Below, piece by piece: positions 9,159 through 18,238 of a stretch of DNA of 64,000 nt. Position numbers and translations under genes: made by a program. The DNA comes from Allobosea sp. (lineage in GTDB: Bacteria > Pseudomonadota > Alphaproteobacteria > Rhizobiales > Beijerinckiaceae). How positions within the stretch are numbered: position 1 is the stretch's first letter; each line of letters begins with the position of its first letter. The DNA is taken from the NCBI RefSeq assembly GCF_017308075.1, contig NZ_JAFKFX010000039.1, positions 1 to 64,000 of the forward strand, in the 5' to 3' direction. Below the pieces are notes generated by a model. That model saw nothing but the letters and a program-made list of their open reading frames with translations. It was not told where the DNA came from and did not search any database.

Positions 9159-9271
9159 GTCGCAGGCATATCAGCGTGCTCGGTCGCTGCTTCTTAGAAG
9201 GGCGTTAATCATGCGTCTTCTAGCGCCATCGGTGTTCAGGCCGCCAAGAGTGGCGGCACAAGGAAAGATCA

Positions 9272-10798
9272 ATGACCGCCCCCGACAACCTCACGCAGCG
9301 ACTGGATTTCATGAAACTCGGCACGGATGCGCAGCAGCGGATTCGGGACGTGCAGAAGACGATCGTCGCAGCGTTGCCGGGCGCGCTCGATGCCTTTTAC
9401 GCGCAGATCAGAGCCTACCCCGAAACGATGGCCTTCTTCCGCGACGAGCAGCAGATTGCCAGCGCGCAGAACAGACAGGTCCTCCATTGGACTCGGATCG
9501 CCAAGGGGCAGTTCGATCAGGAGTATGTGGCAGCGGTAACGCGTGTCGGGCAGGTTCATGCCAGAATCGGGCTAGGGCCGCGATGGTATATTGGTGGGTA
9601 TGCGCTCCTGCTGTCGCAGATCATCGGCAAGGTACTGGAAGCGCGTTGGCCGAAGGGCGCGTTCGGGTCGAAGCTGCCGGGCGCGGACGAGCGTGCGGCT
9701 GAGATCAGCGCGATCGTCAAGGCCGCGCTGCTCGACATGGATTATGCCATCTCCGTCTACCTTGAGGTGTCCGAAGCCGCGCGGCTGAAGGCCGAGGCAG
9801 AGGCGCGCGCGATAGAGCAAGCAAAGGCTGCCGAGCGCGAAAAGGCAGTCGCTCTGGTGAGCGAGGGGATGGCCGCGCTGGCGAATGGTGATCTCAGCTT
9901 CCGCATGTCCCAGGACATCCCTGCCGAATACGCCCAGATTCGTGATCACTTCAACGATGCCATGGCGCGGCTCGGTGAGATGGTGGCGACGATCAAGGCC
10001 AGTTCAACTGCCATCGCTGACTCATCTCAGGAGATCAATGACGGCGCGGCCAACCTCTCCGCGCGCACAGAGGAGCAGGCGTCTGCGCTCGAAGAGACTG
10101 CGGCAACAACCGAACAACTTGCGGCTTCGGTAAAGACCTCTGCCCTGTCGTCGAGAGAATCCGTAGCCCTTGCAGACGAGGCGGCGAGCATTGCGCGCAC
10201 CGGAGGCAGCATTGTCAGGGATGCCGTCGAGGCAATGGTCCGCATCGAGGAGGCTTCGAAGAAGATATCGGAGATTACCGACGTTATCGACGGTATCGCC
10301 TTCCAGACGAATCTCCTGGCACTCAACGCGGCGGTGGAGGCGGCCCGCGCGGGCGAGGCAGGGCGAGGCTTTGCCGTGGTCGCTGCCGAAGTCCGTGCAC
10401 TGGCACAACGCTCGGCGGCGGCGGCCAAGGACATCACGAGCCTGATCGGTTCGTCCGACGCCGAGGTCACTGAGGGAGTTAAGCTTGTCCGGCTGGCTGG
10501 CGAAACGCTGGAGAAGATCGTTGACGCTTCGGTGCGCGTTTCCGGTACCGTCAAGGAGATCGCGTCCGCGACTGGTGAGCAGGCCAATGGGATCGAGGAG
10601 ATGAGCCAGACCGTCAGCCATATGGATGAGATAACCCAACGGAATGCTGCACTGGCCGAGCAAAGCGCGTCATCTGCCCGCACGCTGATGACGCAGATCG
10701 ACCGCTTGAGCCAACTGGTTTCTGCCTTCCGCACCGGGGACCAGCAACGTCACACGTCTCCGGTACTCACTCTGGTACGGGACAGCCGAACCGCCTAA
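9272..10798 (+). CDS. globin-coupled methyl-accepting chemotaxis protein (HemAT-like), first copy
   Basis: This 508-residue cytoplasmic receptor has no membrane segment. Residues about 10-170 form a sensor globin with the proximal haem histidine at H96 in RVGQVHARIGL, followed by [13 protein letters not shown]-like linker follows (about 200-250). The MCP signalling domain carries the conserved hairpin tip [19 protein letters not shown] and [18 protein letters not shown] near residues 345-385. Such receptors sense oxygen or other gases and signal to CheA. AGGA lies just before the ATG. A related receptor follows directly. That the ligand is O2 is inferred from the family. Confidence 0.9.
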   Translation: MTAPDNLTQRLDFMKLGTDAQQRIRDVQKTIVAALPGALDAFYAQIRAYPETMAFFRDEQQIASAQNRQVLHWTRIAKGQFDQEYVAAVTRVGQVHARIGLGPRWYIGGYALLLSQIIGKVLEARWPKGAFGSKLPGADERAAEISAIVKAALLDMDYAISVYLEVSEAARLKAEAEARAIEQAKAAEREKAVALVSEGMAALANGDLSFRMSQDIPAEYAQIRDHFNDAMARLGEMVATIKASSTAIADSSQEINDGAANLSARTEEQASALEETAATTEQLAASVKTSALSSRESVALADEAASIARTGGSIVRDAVEAMVRIEEASKKISEITDVIDGIAFQTNLLALNAAVEAARAGEAGRGFAVVAAEVRALAQRSAAAAKDITSLIGSSDAEVTEGVKLVRLAGETLEKIVDASVRVSGTVKEIASATGEQANGIEEMSQTVSHMDEITQRNAALAEQSASSARTLMTQIDRLSQLVSAFRTGDQQRHTSPVLTLVRDSRTA

Positions 10799-10888
10799 CG
10801 CGCGCGCGAACGCAGCAAACGATCCAGTTCCGAGGGGCGTATCGCTTTGAGATACCCTCCGCAGTACGTATTTTCTGAGCCGATCAAT

Positions 10889-12253
10889 ATGACCAATTCG
10901 AATGAGAGCCTGCCGATCAGCCACACAGTGGATCGGGAGACTCGGATGCGCTTCATGCGCATCGATGCCAGCACAAGCGAGACCCTCCGGCGCTTTTGGA
11001 CGATCGTCGAACCACGGCTTCCCGCCATTCTCGATGCCTTCTACGCCCACATCACGACGGAACCCGAGATTGCTACACTTCTTGGACGTGACATACCTCG
11101 CCTGAAACGGGTTCAGGGGGATCATTGGGCACGGCTGTTCGATGGACAGTTCGATGAAGCTTATATGCGGGGCGTGCAGACCATTGGCCGTGTCCATAAC
11201 CGGATCGGCCTGAAGCCCCGCTGGTATATCGGCGGCTACAATTTCGTCCTGGCGCAACTCTCCACTCTGGCTGTGCAATCCTACCGGTTCCGGCCAGCGA
11301 AACTGTCTGAGGCCCTGGTCGCGGTGAACGCCGCCGTCATGCTCGATATGGACCTCGCGATCTCAGTCTATCAGGACGAAATGCTCGCTGAGCGTCAAGC
11401 GCGGCAAGACAAGGTTACGGCGGCAATCAACAGCTTCAACGACGAGATGTCTCAGGCGCTGCGCATCGTGGACGTTTCGGCACATAATCTTGAGGAAACA
11501 GCCAACGGGCTTTCCATCAACGCAGAGGCGACATCGCGGCAATCAACCGCTGCGGCCAGCGCATCGCAAGAAGCATCGGCTGGCGCTCAAAGCGTTGCGG
11601 CAGCAGCCGATGAGCTTTTGGCAAGGGTTCGCGAGGTCGGTCACCAAGTCTCTCAGTCGGCTTCGATCGCGACGCGAGCGATGGCTCAGGCGAGTCAGTC
11701 TCAGACACTGATGAGCGGCCTCGTCGCGACCACTGGCGAAATTGATGGCGTGGTGAAGCTCATCGCGGACATCGCATCGCAAACCAATCTTCTCGCTCTC
11801 AATGCGACGATCGAGGCTGCTCGTGCGGGAGAGGCCGGAAGGGGCTTTGCCGTCGTGGCGACAGAGGTCAAGATTCTCGCAACCCAGACAGCGACGGCAA
11901 CGGATTCGATTGGTCAGAGGATCGCCGCGATCCAGTCCGCAACGCAGCAGTCCGTTGCCGCCATTTCCGGGATCGGCACGACTATCGAGGAGATCGACGC
12001 GATCGCGCAAACCATCGCGGCTTCGGTCGGTCGCCAGGAAGTACGGATCGGGGACATTTCCAAGAGCATTCAGGAATCGGCCCGTGGAGCGCATGACGTG
12101 TCGGCCAATGTGACCGGCGTTAGCATGGTTGCTGCCGAGACGGGACGAGCCGCCACCTCGGTACTGAATTCGGCCAAGGACCTTTCGAGCCAAGCGGATC
12201 GATTGCGCGATTGCGTCAGTACCTTCTTCAGGGCCATTCGGGAGGCCGCGTGA
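10889..12253 (+). CDS. globin-coupled methyl-accepting chemotaxis protein, second copy
   Basis: A 454-residue soluble receptor with the same layout as its upstream neighbour: an N-terminal globin (haem His H103 in [10 protein letters not shown], then [11 protein letters not shown]) and a C-terminal MCP domain with tip [30 protein letters not shown]. It lacks the long HAMP-like linker of the first copy, and the sequences differ widely outside the motifs, so this is an old paralogue rather than a recent duplicate. The gap between the genes is about 90 bp. I placed the start at ATG 10889; a TTG at 10847 preceded by GAGGGG is an alternative adding 14 residues. Confidence 0.88.
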   Translation: MTNSNESLPISHTVDRETRMRFMRIDASTSETLRRFWTIVEPRLPAILDAFYAHITTEPEIATLLGRDIPRLKRVQGDHWARLFDGQFDEAYMRGVQTIGRVHNRIGLKPRWYIGGYNFVLAQLSTLAVQSYRFRPAKLSEALVAVNAAVMLDMDLAISVYQDEMLAERQARQDKVTAAINSFNDEMSQALRIVDVSAHNLEETANGLSINAEATSRQSTAAASASQEASAGAQSVAAAADELLARVREVGHQVSQSASIATRAMAQASQSQTLMSGLVATTGEIDGVVKLIADIASQTNLLALNATIEAARAGEAGRGFAVVATEVKILATQTATATDSIGQRIAAIQSATQQSVAAISGIGTTIEEIDAIAQTIAASVGRQEVRIGDISKSIQESARGAHDVSANVTGVSMVAAETGRAATSVLNSAKDLSSQADRLRDCVSTFFRAIREAA

Positions 12254-12333
12254 AGCCTGATCTCCATCGTGGTCCGCATGTCGTCACCATCGACTTCAAC
12301 GGCCCTTCACGATCAAGCTATGATGGAAGCAAC

Positions 12334-12930
12334 ATGTTCTCGACGCCCGTACCTGCTACCGTGGCTTTTAGGTCTGCGATCCCGGAAGACTGCGCCGACC
12401 TCGCTCTCCTCGCTGATATGGCGACGCGACGCCTCACGTCGTTTCTATGGGGTCAGGTGGCCTCGCCCGGCCAGTCATCGTTCGAGGTCGGCCGGAACAT
12501 CATCCGTAACGATACCAGCCACTACATGCACCAGAAGAACTGGCGCGTTGCCGTAGATCGGGGGGTGCTCATCGGAGCGTTGAACGGCTATGTGATCCCC
12601 GAGCCGACCGGATCGCCGCCCGCCTCAGAGGTGATTAAGCCTTTGAACGCGTTGAAGGATGTCGCGGCCGGGACGTGGTATATTGCAGTGGCGTCGATCT
12701 ACCCGGAACATCAGGGCAAGGGCTTAGGCAAATCGCTTCTCTCGGAAGCAGAGAACATCGCCCGGTCAGCAGGCAAAGATCGCCTTACACTCATGGTCGG
12801 CAGCTTCAACGCCAGGGCCTACGGCCTCTATGCGAAGAGCGGCTTCACGGAATGGGAAAGGCGACCCTTCCACCCGTTTCCGGGATCGGATGAGCCCGGA
12901 GAGTGGATTCTGATGGTCAAGGATTTGTAG
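12334..12930 (+). CDS. GNAT-family N-acetyltransferase
   Basis: A 198-residue acetyltransferase. Motif A with the acetyl-CoA pyrophosphate loop is YIAVASIYPEHQGKGLGKSLL (residues about 110-130, Q-x-x-G-x-G). The C-terminal part carries NARAYGLYAKSGFTEWERRPF, the usual N-x-A-x-x-L/Y-Y-x-x-x-G-F pattern. The N-terminal RSAIPEDCADLALLADMA is typical of the fold. The substrate is unknown. The start at 12334 has GGAAG 4 bp upstream; the reading frame is open further back and overlaps the preceding chemoreceptor, so an earlier start cannot be excluded. Confidence 0.8.
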   Translation: MFSTPVPATVAFRSAIPEDCADLALLADMATRRLTSFLWGQVASPGQSSFEVGRNIIRNDTSHYMHQKNWRVAVDRGVLIGALNGYVIPEPTGSPPASEVIKPLNALKDVAAGTWYIAVASIYPEHQGKGLGKSLLSEAENIARSAGKDRLTLMVGSFNARAYGLYAKSGFTEWERRPFHPFPGSDEPGEWILMVKDL

Positions 12931-13050
12931 CGTAAACTGGCGTTATCGGAGCGGGTATGACGAACGCGAGCAGCGGGCTGGATTGGCTCAATTGATGGTG
13001 CGCTGGCCAGAAGGTCGGGCGGCCGCCATCGCAGTTGCCGTCAATGATCG

Positions 13051-13572
13051 GTGATCAAAAGCGATCATCTGATAAAGCGACTTTACGAAGGATGTCGTCA
13101 AGCGACTTTTACTGATGGAGACTTGCCATGGCGACGTGGTCCGCATCGGAGCCTCGAACTTCGTTTTCTAACCGACGAGACACGCAGTTCTGGCAGCGTG
13201 GTAATGTTCGAGTTCAGCATACCAGCCAAAGCTCGGGTCCCTGTGCCTCATTTCCACAAGGCGGTCGATGAGGTGATCTACGCGCTTGAGGGTACTACCC
13301 CAACGACGTTGGACGGGGTACGGCACGAGCTTCGAGCCGGACAGTGCCTCTTCATTCCGCGTGGCAGCGTTCATACACACGAGAACCTTCACAGCGAGAC
13401 AGCGCGATCTCTTATCGTCATAACCCCAGGGACAATCGGCAGGCGTTACTTCAACGAAATCGCGCACGAAGTGAACGTGACCCGCAATCCTGATCTCGTG
13501 AAGATCAAGGAGATCATGATCCGGCACGGCCTTGTACCAACTTTGTCTAAGCCGCTTGTCATCGGGCGGTGA
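13051..13572 (+). CDS. cupin-domain protein
   Basis: A 173-residue single-domain cupin. Cupin motif 1 is PVPHFHKAVDEVIYALEG (H-x-H and Glu metal ligands, residues about 64-81). Motif 2 is GQCLFIPRGSVHTHEN (last His ligand, residues about 97-112). The usual intermotif spacing is kept. It has no signal peptide. The start is GTG at 13051; no in-frame ATG precedes the fold. Cupins of this size are enzymes or small-ligand sensors, and nothing here fixes the reaction. Confidence 0.75.
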   Translation: MIKSDHLIKRLYEGCRQATFTDGDLPWRRGPHRSLELRFLTDETRSSGSVVMFEFSIPAKARVPVPHFHKAVDEVIYALEGTTPTTLDGVRHELRAGQCLFIPRGSVHTHENLHSETARSLIVITPGTIGRRYFNEIAHEVNVTRNPDLVKIKEIMIRHGLVPTLSKPLVIGR

Positions 13573-13736
13573 CTGGTCCTTCAGCGGCCCCCCGGCGCAG
13601 CGCTCGGCCGCGCGAACTTCACCAATGTCCGCCTGAGCAAAGCTGACAGGAGTCTCCTGCAAGGGCGGCTCCCTTCGCGATTTCGATCTATCCGGCTCTT
13701 CCGTCTGATCGAAGACATGCCAGACATCCGCCCGCT

Positions 13737-13952
13737 TCAGGAAACCGGCCGGATTAGGGCCAAGCCGCCCTGCTTCACAGCGAGGTCCAACAGCAACCGC
13801 GCGGCGGCATCCATGGACACCGCGAGCGCCGTCTCGACCAACACCTCGTGGGGCGTCAGCCGCAGTGCCTGCGGCGGCTCGCCGGGAGGCTCCAGCAGAG
13901 CTTTGATGGAAGCGGGCTCCAGGTGCGCCCAGGCGGGAGGGGGCGAGATCAC
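13737..13952 (-). CDS. possible small hypothetical protein
   Basis: A 71-residue ORF (GTG start) with a plausible helical segment LTPHEVLVETALAVSMDAAARLLLDLAVKQGGLALIRPVS. The opposite strand is open too, the ribosome site is weak, and I recognise no family. The flanking bases 13573-13736 and 13953-14118 hold nothing else I can support. Tentative. Confidence 0.35.
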   Translation of the reverse strand: MISPPPAWAHLEPASIKALLEPPGEPPQALRLTPHEVLVETALAVSMDAAARLLLDLAVKQGGLALIRPVS

Positions 13953-14118
13953 GTCCGGGAGAATAGGCGACGCCCTGAAACAGCCTCAACATCCATGTCG
14001 CATGCAAGGCGCGGGAGGCATCTCGCTGCTCCGTTGGATAGCGTACAAGGCGCTTCTTCGACTTTGGTCGAAGAGTAGCTGTCTTGCCTGACCTATGAAG
14101 GTGACATAGGCCGACTGC

Positions 14119-14370
14119 ATGCCGTTCCGAACACTTGTGGCCGACGAAGAGGATATGACGAATCTGGTTGAGGCGTTTGACGCCGCGTGGATTGAAATCA
14201 ATCGTTCTACGCCGATCGCTCCACCGTATCGCTCGGCTGCTCAAAACCGGCTGGGCGAGATTCTCATCGCCTTGTGGAAGGCTGGTTCTGACACGCCAAT
14301 CGTCGAGCAGGCGGTCGCCGAATTTAATTCTCAAAGCTCGGTACCACCGCCCGGCCCGCAGATGCTCTGA
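14119..14370 (+). CDS. small hypothetical protein
   Basis: An 83-residue acidic protein with one long predicted helix (VEAFDAAWIEINRSTPIAPPYRSAAQNRLGEILIALW split around a Pro-rich turn) and a Pro/Gly tail. Proteins with this AW-x-I ... RLGxII-x-LW pattern occur as short conserved hypotheticals in alphaproteobacterial accessory regions. No function can be given. An ATG at 14155 is an alternative start. Confidence 0.5.
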   Translation: MPFRTLVADEEDMTNLVEAFDAAWIEINRSTPIAPPYRSAAQNRLGEILIALWKAGSDTPIVEQAVAEFNSQSSVPPPGPQML

Positions 14371-14415
14371 ACCCAGGCGTGGTGTTGGATACCCGAGTTC
14401 GGAATGTAGTCAGGG

Positions 14416-14952
14416 TCATACAATCATCGGCATCGCCTCGATCATCCTGCTGCCGACGAGCGTCACCATGGGGACCGCGACGGTCACCGGCTCGATCGCA
14501 ATCTTGAGCGGCTGATATCGCCCGGCCGCGTCCGCTTTCGGAACGGTCGAGACCGATCGTGCCGTCCGGTAGACCTCAGTTCGGACGTTCCCGATTTCGA
14601 GAGGTCGCAAACTAACTTCTCCAAGCCGTCTCAGGGCGGAAATAAACTCGGTCGGCGCGATGGAGCCGAGTTCGACGATGCCGCGCAGGTCCACACCGTT
14701 CCACCAGCCCCAAAGGCCGACGCCGCGCCACCATAGCGATTGGCGTCGCTGATGGGCCACGGAGTTATGGACGGACTTTCGCCAGTGGCTGAATTGGCGC
14801 GGACTCGAAGCCGCGACTACGATCGTCACCGCATGGAGGTGTCTCGGCTCGCAGGCAAGAATGCGGCGCGCGATGGTGAGCGAATATCGCCACGCGCAGG
14901 CGGCGCAGTCTATCGAAGAGCAGCGACGGGCGGATGTGCACCGAGGAGGCAT
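14416..14952 (-). CDS. hypothetical protein
   Basis: A 178-residue ORF. The C-terminal half (LRGIVELGSIAPTEFISALRRLGE ... EPVTVAVPMVTLVGSRMIEAMPM) reads like an ordinary alpha/beta protein. The Cys/Arg-rich N-terminus, with no ribosome site, may not be translated, so the real start could be internal. No motif or family is recognised. The start lies beside a hairpin at 14957-14990 shared with the divergent ORF at 14995. Confidence 0.42.
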   Translation of the reverse strand: MPPRCTSARRCSSIDCAACAWRYSLTIARRILACEPRHLHAVTIVVAASSPRQFSHWRKSVHNSVAHQRRQSLWWRGVGLWGWWNGVDLRGIVELGSIAPTEFISALRRLGEVSLRPLEIGNVRTEVYRTARSVSTVPKADAAGRYQPLKIAIEPVTVAVPMVTLVGSRMIEAMPMIV

Positions 14953-14956
14953 GAAC

Positions 14957-14990
14957 TATTTAGCGGCTTCTCGGCTCATGCAGCTAAATA
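14957..14990. promoter_or_regulatory. inverted repeat between divergent ORFs
   Basis: Perfect 8-bp arms TATTTAGC (14957-14964) and GCTAAATA (14983-14990) separated by 18 nt, filling the gap between the minus-strand ORF starting at 14952 and the plus-strand ORF starting at 14995. A possible operator or hairpin. Confidence 0.35.
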
Positions 14991-14994
14991 ACCG

Positions 14995-15285
14995 ATGACA
15001 CCCGCACTCATCCAATCATTCGGCCAAATCGACGCGACCTTTACGGCCAAAAAGCAGCTTCAGCACCCCTACGAGGTCGAACAGAAGGGCATGACTCGTC
15101 TGAACCTCGGCGAGGACTTGTTCCAAGCGATGAATGTTGAGCGTCGCCTATGGCTCGACGAGAACTGCACAGCGCCGGTAAGTTTCGATCAACTCCCGCG
15201 AGGAGCCGGGCAGAAGTATCTGTTCGCAGACCCTGACGAAGCCTTCCACTTCAAACTGCGTTTCGGGGCACGGGTATTTCCTTGA
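14995..15285 (+). CDS. small hypothetical protein
   Basis: A 96-residue protein with no signal peptide and no recognised family. Balanced charged/hydrophobic composition and aromatic-rich C-terminus (LFADPDEAFHFKLRFGARVF) suggest a folded domain. It overlaps the convergent methyltransferase gene by 35 bp at the stop codons. There is no clear ribosome site. Confidence 0.5.
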   Translation: MTPALIQSFGQIDATFTAKKQLQHPYEVEQKGMTRLNLGEDLFQAMNVERRLWLDENCTAPVSFDQLPRGAGQKYLFADPDEAFHFKLRFGARVFP

Positions 15286-16963
15286 TCCCAAGATCGCTGA
15301 GCACCCCCTCACCACGCGGCATGATCTTCCCGATCCTGCCTCGCGCGATTTCAGCATACTCAGGTACCATCTCGCAGCCGACGAAGCTGAAGTCCTCTTG
15401 GACTGCCGCAACCCCGCTCGAACCCGAGCCCATGAACGGATCGAATACCGTGCCGCCAGGAGGTGTCACAAGTCTGACCAGATACTTCATCAATTCTGTC
15501 GGCTTGACGGTTGGATGGTTGTTTCCGGGTCCTCGGTCGGCCTTCGACGCCTTGGCTGCGTAGAAGTAACGTCCCCACGTCTCCTCGATGTCGGTGAGGA
15601 TCACGTTGGCGGGCCACCGACCATTTTCCGCCCTCGGGGCTTCGACGCATTGCTTCAAGCTCGTCGCTGGCCGAATTCCGGCCGCCACGTTTGCTTTCGT
15701 GTAGCTGGCAATGCCTGTGCTGCCCGGCCGGGAGGTTGGTCGGTCCTTTCGTCCGACATCCACGAGGCCGGTCGGTGGTAGGCCACGGCCAGCCAGTGCT
15801 ACGGAGGCTCCCACTTTCCTGCCCGCCCGACCTTGCTCGATCCACTCGCTGGTGGGGATTCGGCAAGCATCGATGTTCATCGCCCCGGTACCGAACATCA
15901 CGACGTTGGACGCCACGCTCGTTTCCGCGATTGGCTTGCGCGCAATGATGATCGGCTCGAAGGCGGGCTTGAGCGCGGTGCCTCGGCCTTTGTGGCGGCC
16001 TTTCAAATTGTGCGACTTCGGAAAACCTGACCCGAACAACCAGATGATCTGGTCACGTATCTCGAAGCCCGCATTCTCGACCGCGACGGCGAGGCGATGG
16101 AAGGTTCTGGGTCCGCCAAACGCGATGAGGTAGGCACCCGGCTTCAGCACCGCATAGCCCGCACGCCACGTCTCGACATCGAACGCAACCCCGCCACCGT
16201 CCCATTCTTGCCCAAGGAAACCGGTGGCCATTGCCCTATAGGGGTTGTCGTTGCCCGGCTCACCGCCGATCAGCGGGGCCGCTTGTTTCCTGCCGTAGCG
16301 CCGCGAGATCGAGACGAGATGATAGGGCGGATCGGTCACGATCGCGTCGAACATCAGGCCCTGCTGAGCGAAATCCCGCATGTGCTCGCGGCAGTCGCCC
16401 AGGAGAACTCGGGCGGTTGGCTCGGGGAGCGGAGGCGGTGTAGTCTCGATCGCGACATCCACCAGGGACATCGACAAGCCGAGCGCATCCATGGCCGCGA
16501 CCAGGGTTGCGACATGGCCTTCGCTGCGCTCGATCCGAACGATGGCCGGTTTCGAGATGCTAGCCAGAGCGCACAGCTTCTCCTGCGACAAGCCTACGCC
16601 CTTGCGGGACTGAGCAATCCAGCGGCCGAGTTCCACATCCACGGGTTGGTCGGCGAGCCGATGTTCCAACGTTTCCAGCACCTTCATCAGAGCAGCCAGG
16701 GAGCCTCGCCCTGCCTCCAGACCGACGAGGGTCATGCGGCCGATACCAGCCTTCTCTGCGAGGTCGCGTTGCGTGAGATGGCGGTGCCGACGAGCGCGGA
16801 GAAGCTCTGCTCCAAGCGCGGCGGCGGGTTCGGAAAAGTTACGAATCTTGATCTCGCATCGTGGGTTCGACAGGCTGAACAACCATGACGCTGGTATCGG
16901 AATCGTAACCGAGCGAACGATCGAAGCCGTATTGACGTAACCTCTGCCTGACCGGTCTGACAA
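15251..16963 (-). CDS. fusion of two XRE-type HTH domains to a DNA methyltransferase
   Basis: A 570-residue protein. Residues about 48-98 (LGAELLRARRHRHLTQRDLAEKAG) and 112-165 (IAQSRKGVGLSQEKLCALASIS) are two Cro/C1-like helix-turn-helix domains. The rest is an amino-methyltransferase of the beta order. The catalytic DPPY is at 211-214 and the AdoMet motif DPFMGSGSSG is at 508-517 near the end, with HPTVKPTELMKYLVRL just before it. DPPY indicates N6-adenine or N4-cytosine methylation. No restriction enzyme is adjacent, so it is an orphan-type methylase. It is third in an operon with DUF2945 and DUF488 genes. The TTG at 16963 is the furthest start; another TTG at 16882 is possible. Confidence 0.85.
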   Translation of the reverse strand: MSDRSGRGYVNTASIVRSVTIPIPASWLFSLSNPRCEIKIRNFSEPAAALGAELLRARRHRHLTQRDLAEKAGIGRMTLVGLEAGRGSLAALMKVLETLEHRLADQPVDVELGRWIAQSRKGVGLSQEKLCALASISKPAIVRIERSEGHVATLVAAMDALGLSMSLVDVAIETTPPPLPEPTARVLLGDCREHMRDFAQQGLMFDAIVTDPPYHLVSISRRYGRKQAAPLIGGEPGNDNPYRAMATGFLGQEWDGGGVAFDVETWRAGYAVLKPGAYLIAFGGPRTFHRLAVAVENAGFEIRDQIIWLFGSGFPKSHNLKGRHKGRGTALKPAFEPIIIARKPIAETSVASNVVMFGTGAMNIDACRIPTSEWIEQGRAGRKVGASVALAGRGLPPTGLVDVGRKDRPTSRPGSTGIASYTKANVAAGIRPATSLKQCVEAPRAENGRWPANVILTDIEETWGRYFYAAKASKADRGPGNNHPTVKPTELMKYLVRLVTPPGGTVFDPFMGSGSSGVAAVQEDFSFVGCEMVPEYAEIARGRIGKIMPRGEGVLSDLGIKEIPVPRNAV

Positions 16964-16969
16964 CGCGGT

Positions 16970-17542
16970 TCATGGGGGCGGTGGCGGCATGGGCCTTTCG
17001 CCTGGGGAACGCTCCGCCGGATAGATTACCTTCCCCTCCGGTGTCCGCTGCGCGCCCGGCGTCGGCGTGCCATGTTCGATCTGACCCGGACCCATCAGGT
17101 GATCGACCGCGTGGCCGTTCAGGAGCAGATAATCGGTGATGATCCGACGATGGCATCGCCACCAGACCGCCTCCGCACACATCAATGCCAAGCGACGCGC
17201 CTCGCCGAGGCGCAGCAATTCCTCGAAGGCATCGCGAAGCTCATCGCTCAGCGCATAGTCGGCATAGTTGTGAAAACTCTGTTCGCGCCACAACGCGTTG
17301 GTTTGCGCGTCCACGTCTCTTTGCTTTCGCCTCCGTCCGCCAAGCTCCGGGATATGGCGATAACCGATCTGGAAGCGCTCCAGGTCACTCGGCAGCCGAT
17401 GGATGTTGAAGGCCGGATTGCTTCTCGATCGCGGAAACGCGCGGACATCGATCAGCAGATCGACACCGGCCTCCCTCAGTATCGTCACGAACTCGGTAAG
17501 GGAGCGGTTCGAATGGCCGATGGTGGTAAACTGCGCTACCAT
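16970..17542 (-). CDS. DUF488 family protein
   Basis: A 190-residue DUF488 protein. N-terminal TIGHSNRSLTEFVTILREAGVDLLIDVRAFPRSR matches the family's GHS-x-R and DVR-x-x-P signature. Near residue 125 is LMCAEAVWWRCHRRIITDYL, the conserved C-x-E-x-x-x-x-CHR box (first Cys in LMCAE). The Pro-rich C-terminal 40 residues are low complexity. The function is unknown; the conserved Cys/His/Arg set suggests an enzyme, possibly acting on nucleic acid. Its ATG overlaps the DUF2945 stop as TGATG, and the methyltransferase follows at 7 bp. Confidence 0.85.
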   Translation of the reverse strand: MVAQFTTIGHSNRSLTEFVTILREAGVDLLIDVRAFPRSRSNPAFNIHRLPSDLERFQIGYRHIPELGGRRRKQRDVDAQTNALWREQSFHNYADYALSDELRDAFEELLRLGEARRLALMCAEAVWWRCHRRIITDYLLLNGHAVDHLMGPGQIEHGTPTPGAQRTPEGKVIYPAERSPGERPMPPPPP

Positions 17543-17751
17543 CAGCCGATCTTCGTGAGAGCAGCACCTTTATGGGCGGCGACGTGGTCGGTCTTGTCGC
17601 TCTTGATTTCGTACTGCGGCTCATCCTCGGAGGCGCGATGTCGATAGCCTTTGTAGTCGAAATCGGCGTGGTGGACCTTGATGATCTTGCCGCTGACCAT
17701 CCCGGCTTCGGAATTCCAACGGACGTGATCGCCGACCTTGAAATTGGACAT
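17542..17751 (-). CDS. DUF2945 (tudor-like, hypervirulence-associated) protein
   Basis: A 69-residue protein starting MSNFKVGDHVRWNSEAGMVSG, with HADFDYKGYRHRASEDEPQYEIKS and a Lys-rich end. This is the DUF2945 small beta-barrel pattern with KVGDxVxWNSEAG and EPQYEIKSDKTDHVA. The ATG at 17751 with GGGAAG two bases upstream was preferred to the open frame further back. It is the first gene of the DUF2945-DUF488-methyltransferase operon. A nucleic-acid- or chromatin-like binding role is only suggested by the fold. Confidence 0.82.
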   Translation of the reverse strand: MSNFKVGDHVRWNSEAGMVSGKIIKVHHADFDYKGYRHRASEDEPQYEIKSDKTDHVAAHKGAALTKIG

Positions 17752-17959
17752 GTCTTCCCTGCCTTCGCGGAGAAAATCCGCAGCCGATGAAGTTGTTCCA
17801 GGCGCTCGAAGTACCGGACCGGCATCGACCTCCTTCGCAGCAGGCGGCTTGCGCGTCCCTTTAGGACGGCAGAGGCATGATCGTTGGTAGGTCACTCACG
17901 CACTGATCGCCTTGGCGTGCGGCGAGGGGCCACCAGCAACCTCCGAAGCTTGGCCTACG

Positions 17960-18238
17960 TTAAATCCTGACCGAATTTTTGGTGCAGCGGTGCCAATAGG
18001 CTTGATAACCAGCCGTGTCGGTCTTCTTACCGTAACACCATCCGCTACTGCTCAGGCGCTTCTCATACTTCGAGCGAACATCGCAAGCCCGCTGGGTCTT
18101 CGGATTATCCCAGGAACCTCGACACAAACGATGCTGTTCGCTCCAGAGGCGAACGAGTTCCTGAGGTGTTTGGGCCTGCCCAGCGGTGGTGACGATAAGA
18201 CCAGCGAGAATTATGGCAACGCGCACAATGCACTCCAT
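17960..18238 (-). CDS. exported Cys-containing small protein
   Basis: A 92-residue protein with a signal peptide (hydrophobic VAIILAGLIVTTAGQAQ, cleavage probably after AQA). The short mature domain is LWSEQHRLCRGSWDNPKTQRACDVRSKYEKRL followed by GWCYGKK and YWHRC. Four cysteines probably pair. I recognise this as a common conserved hypothetical of Hyphomicrobiales with the order C-R-G ... AC-x-x-R ... GWCYG ... WHRC. Its function is unknown. It is divergent from the SH3-like exported protein across an A/T-rich promoter region. Confidence 0.72.
   Translation of the reverse strand: MECIVRVAIILAGLIVTTAGQAQTPQELVRLWSEQHRLCRGSWDNPKTQRACDVRSKYEKRLSSSGWCYGKKTDTAGYQAYWHRCTKNSVRI

Noticed and set aside
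9272-12253. Recent tandem duplication of the chemoreceptors
   Set aside because: Only motif-level similarity; linker, length and most residues differ, so this is not a recent duplication.
13168-14334. 388-codon minus-strand open frame
   Set aside because: Antisense to the cupin gene with both metal motifs on the plus strand. The remainder is Arg/Gly-rich with no recognisable domain.
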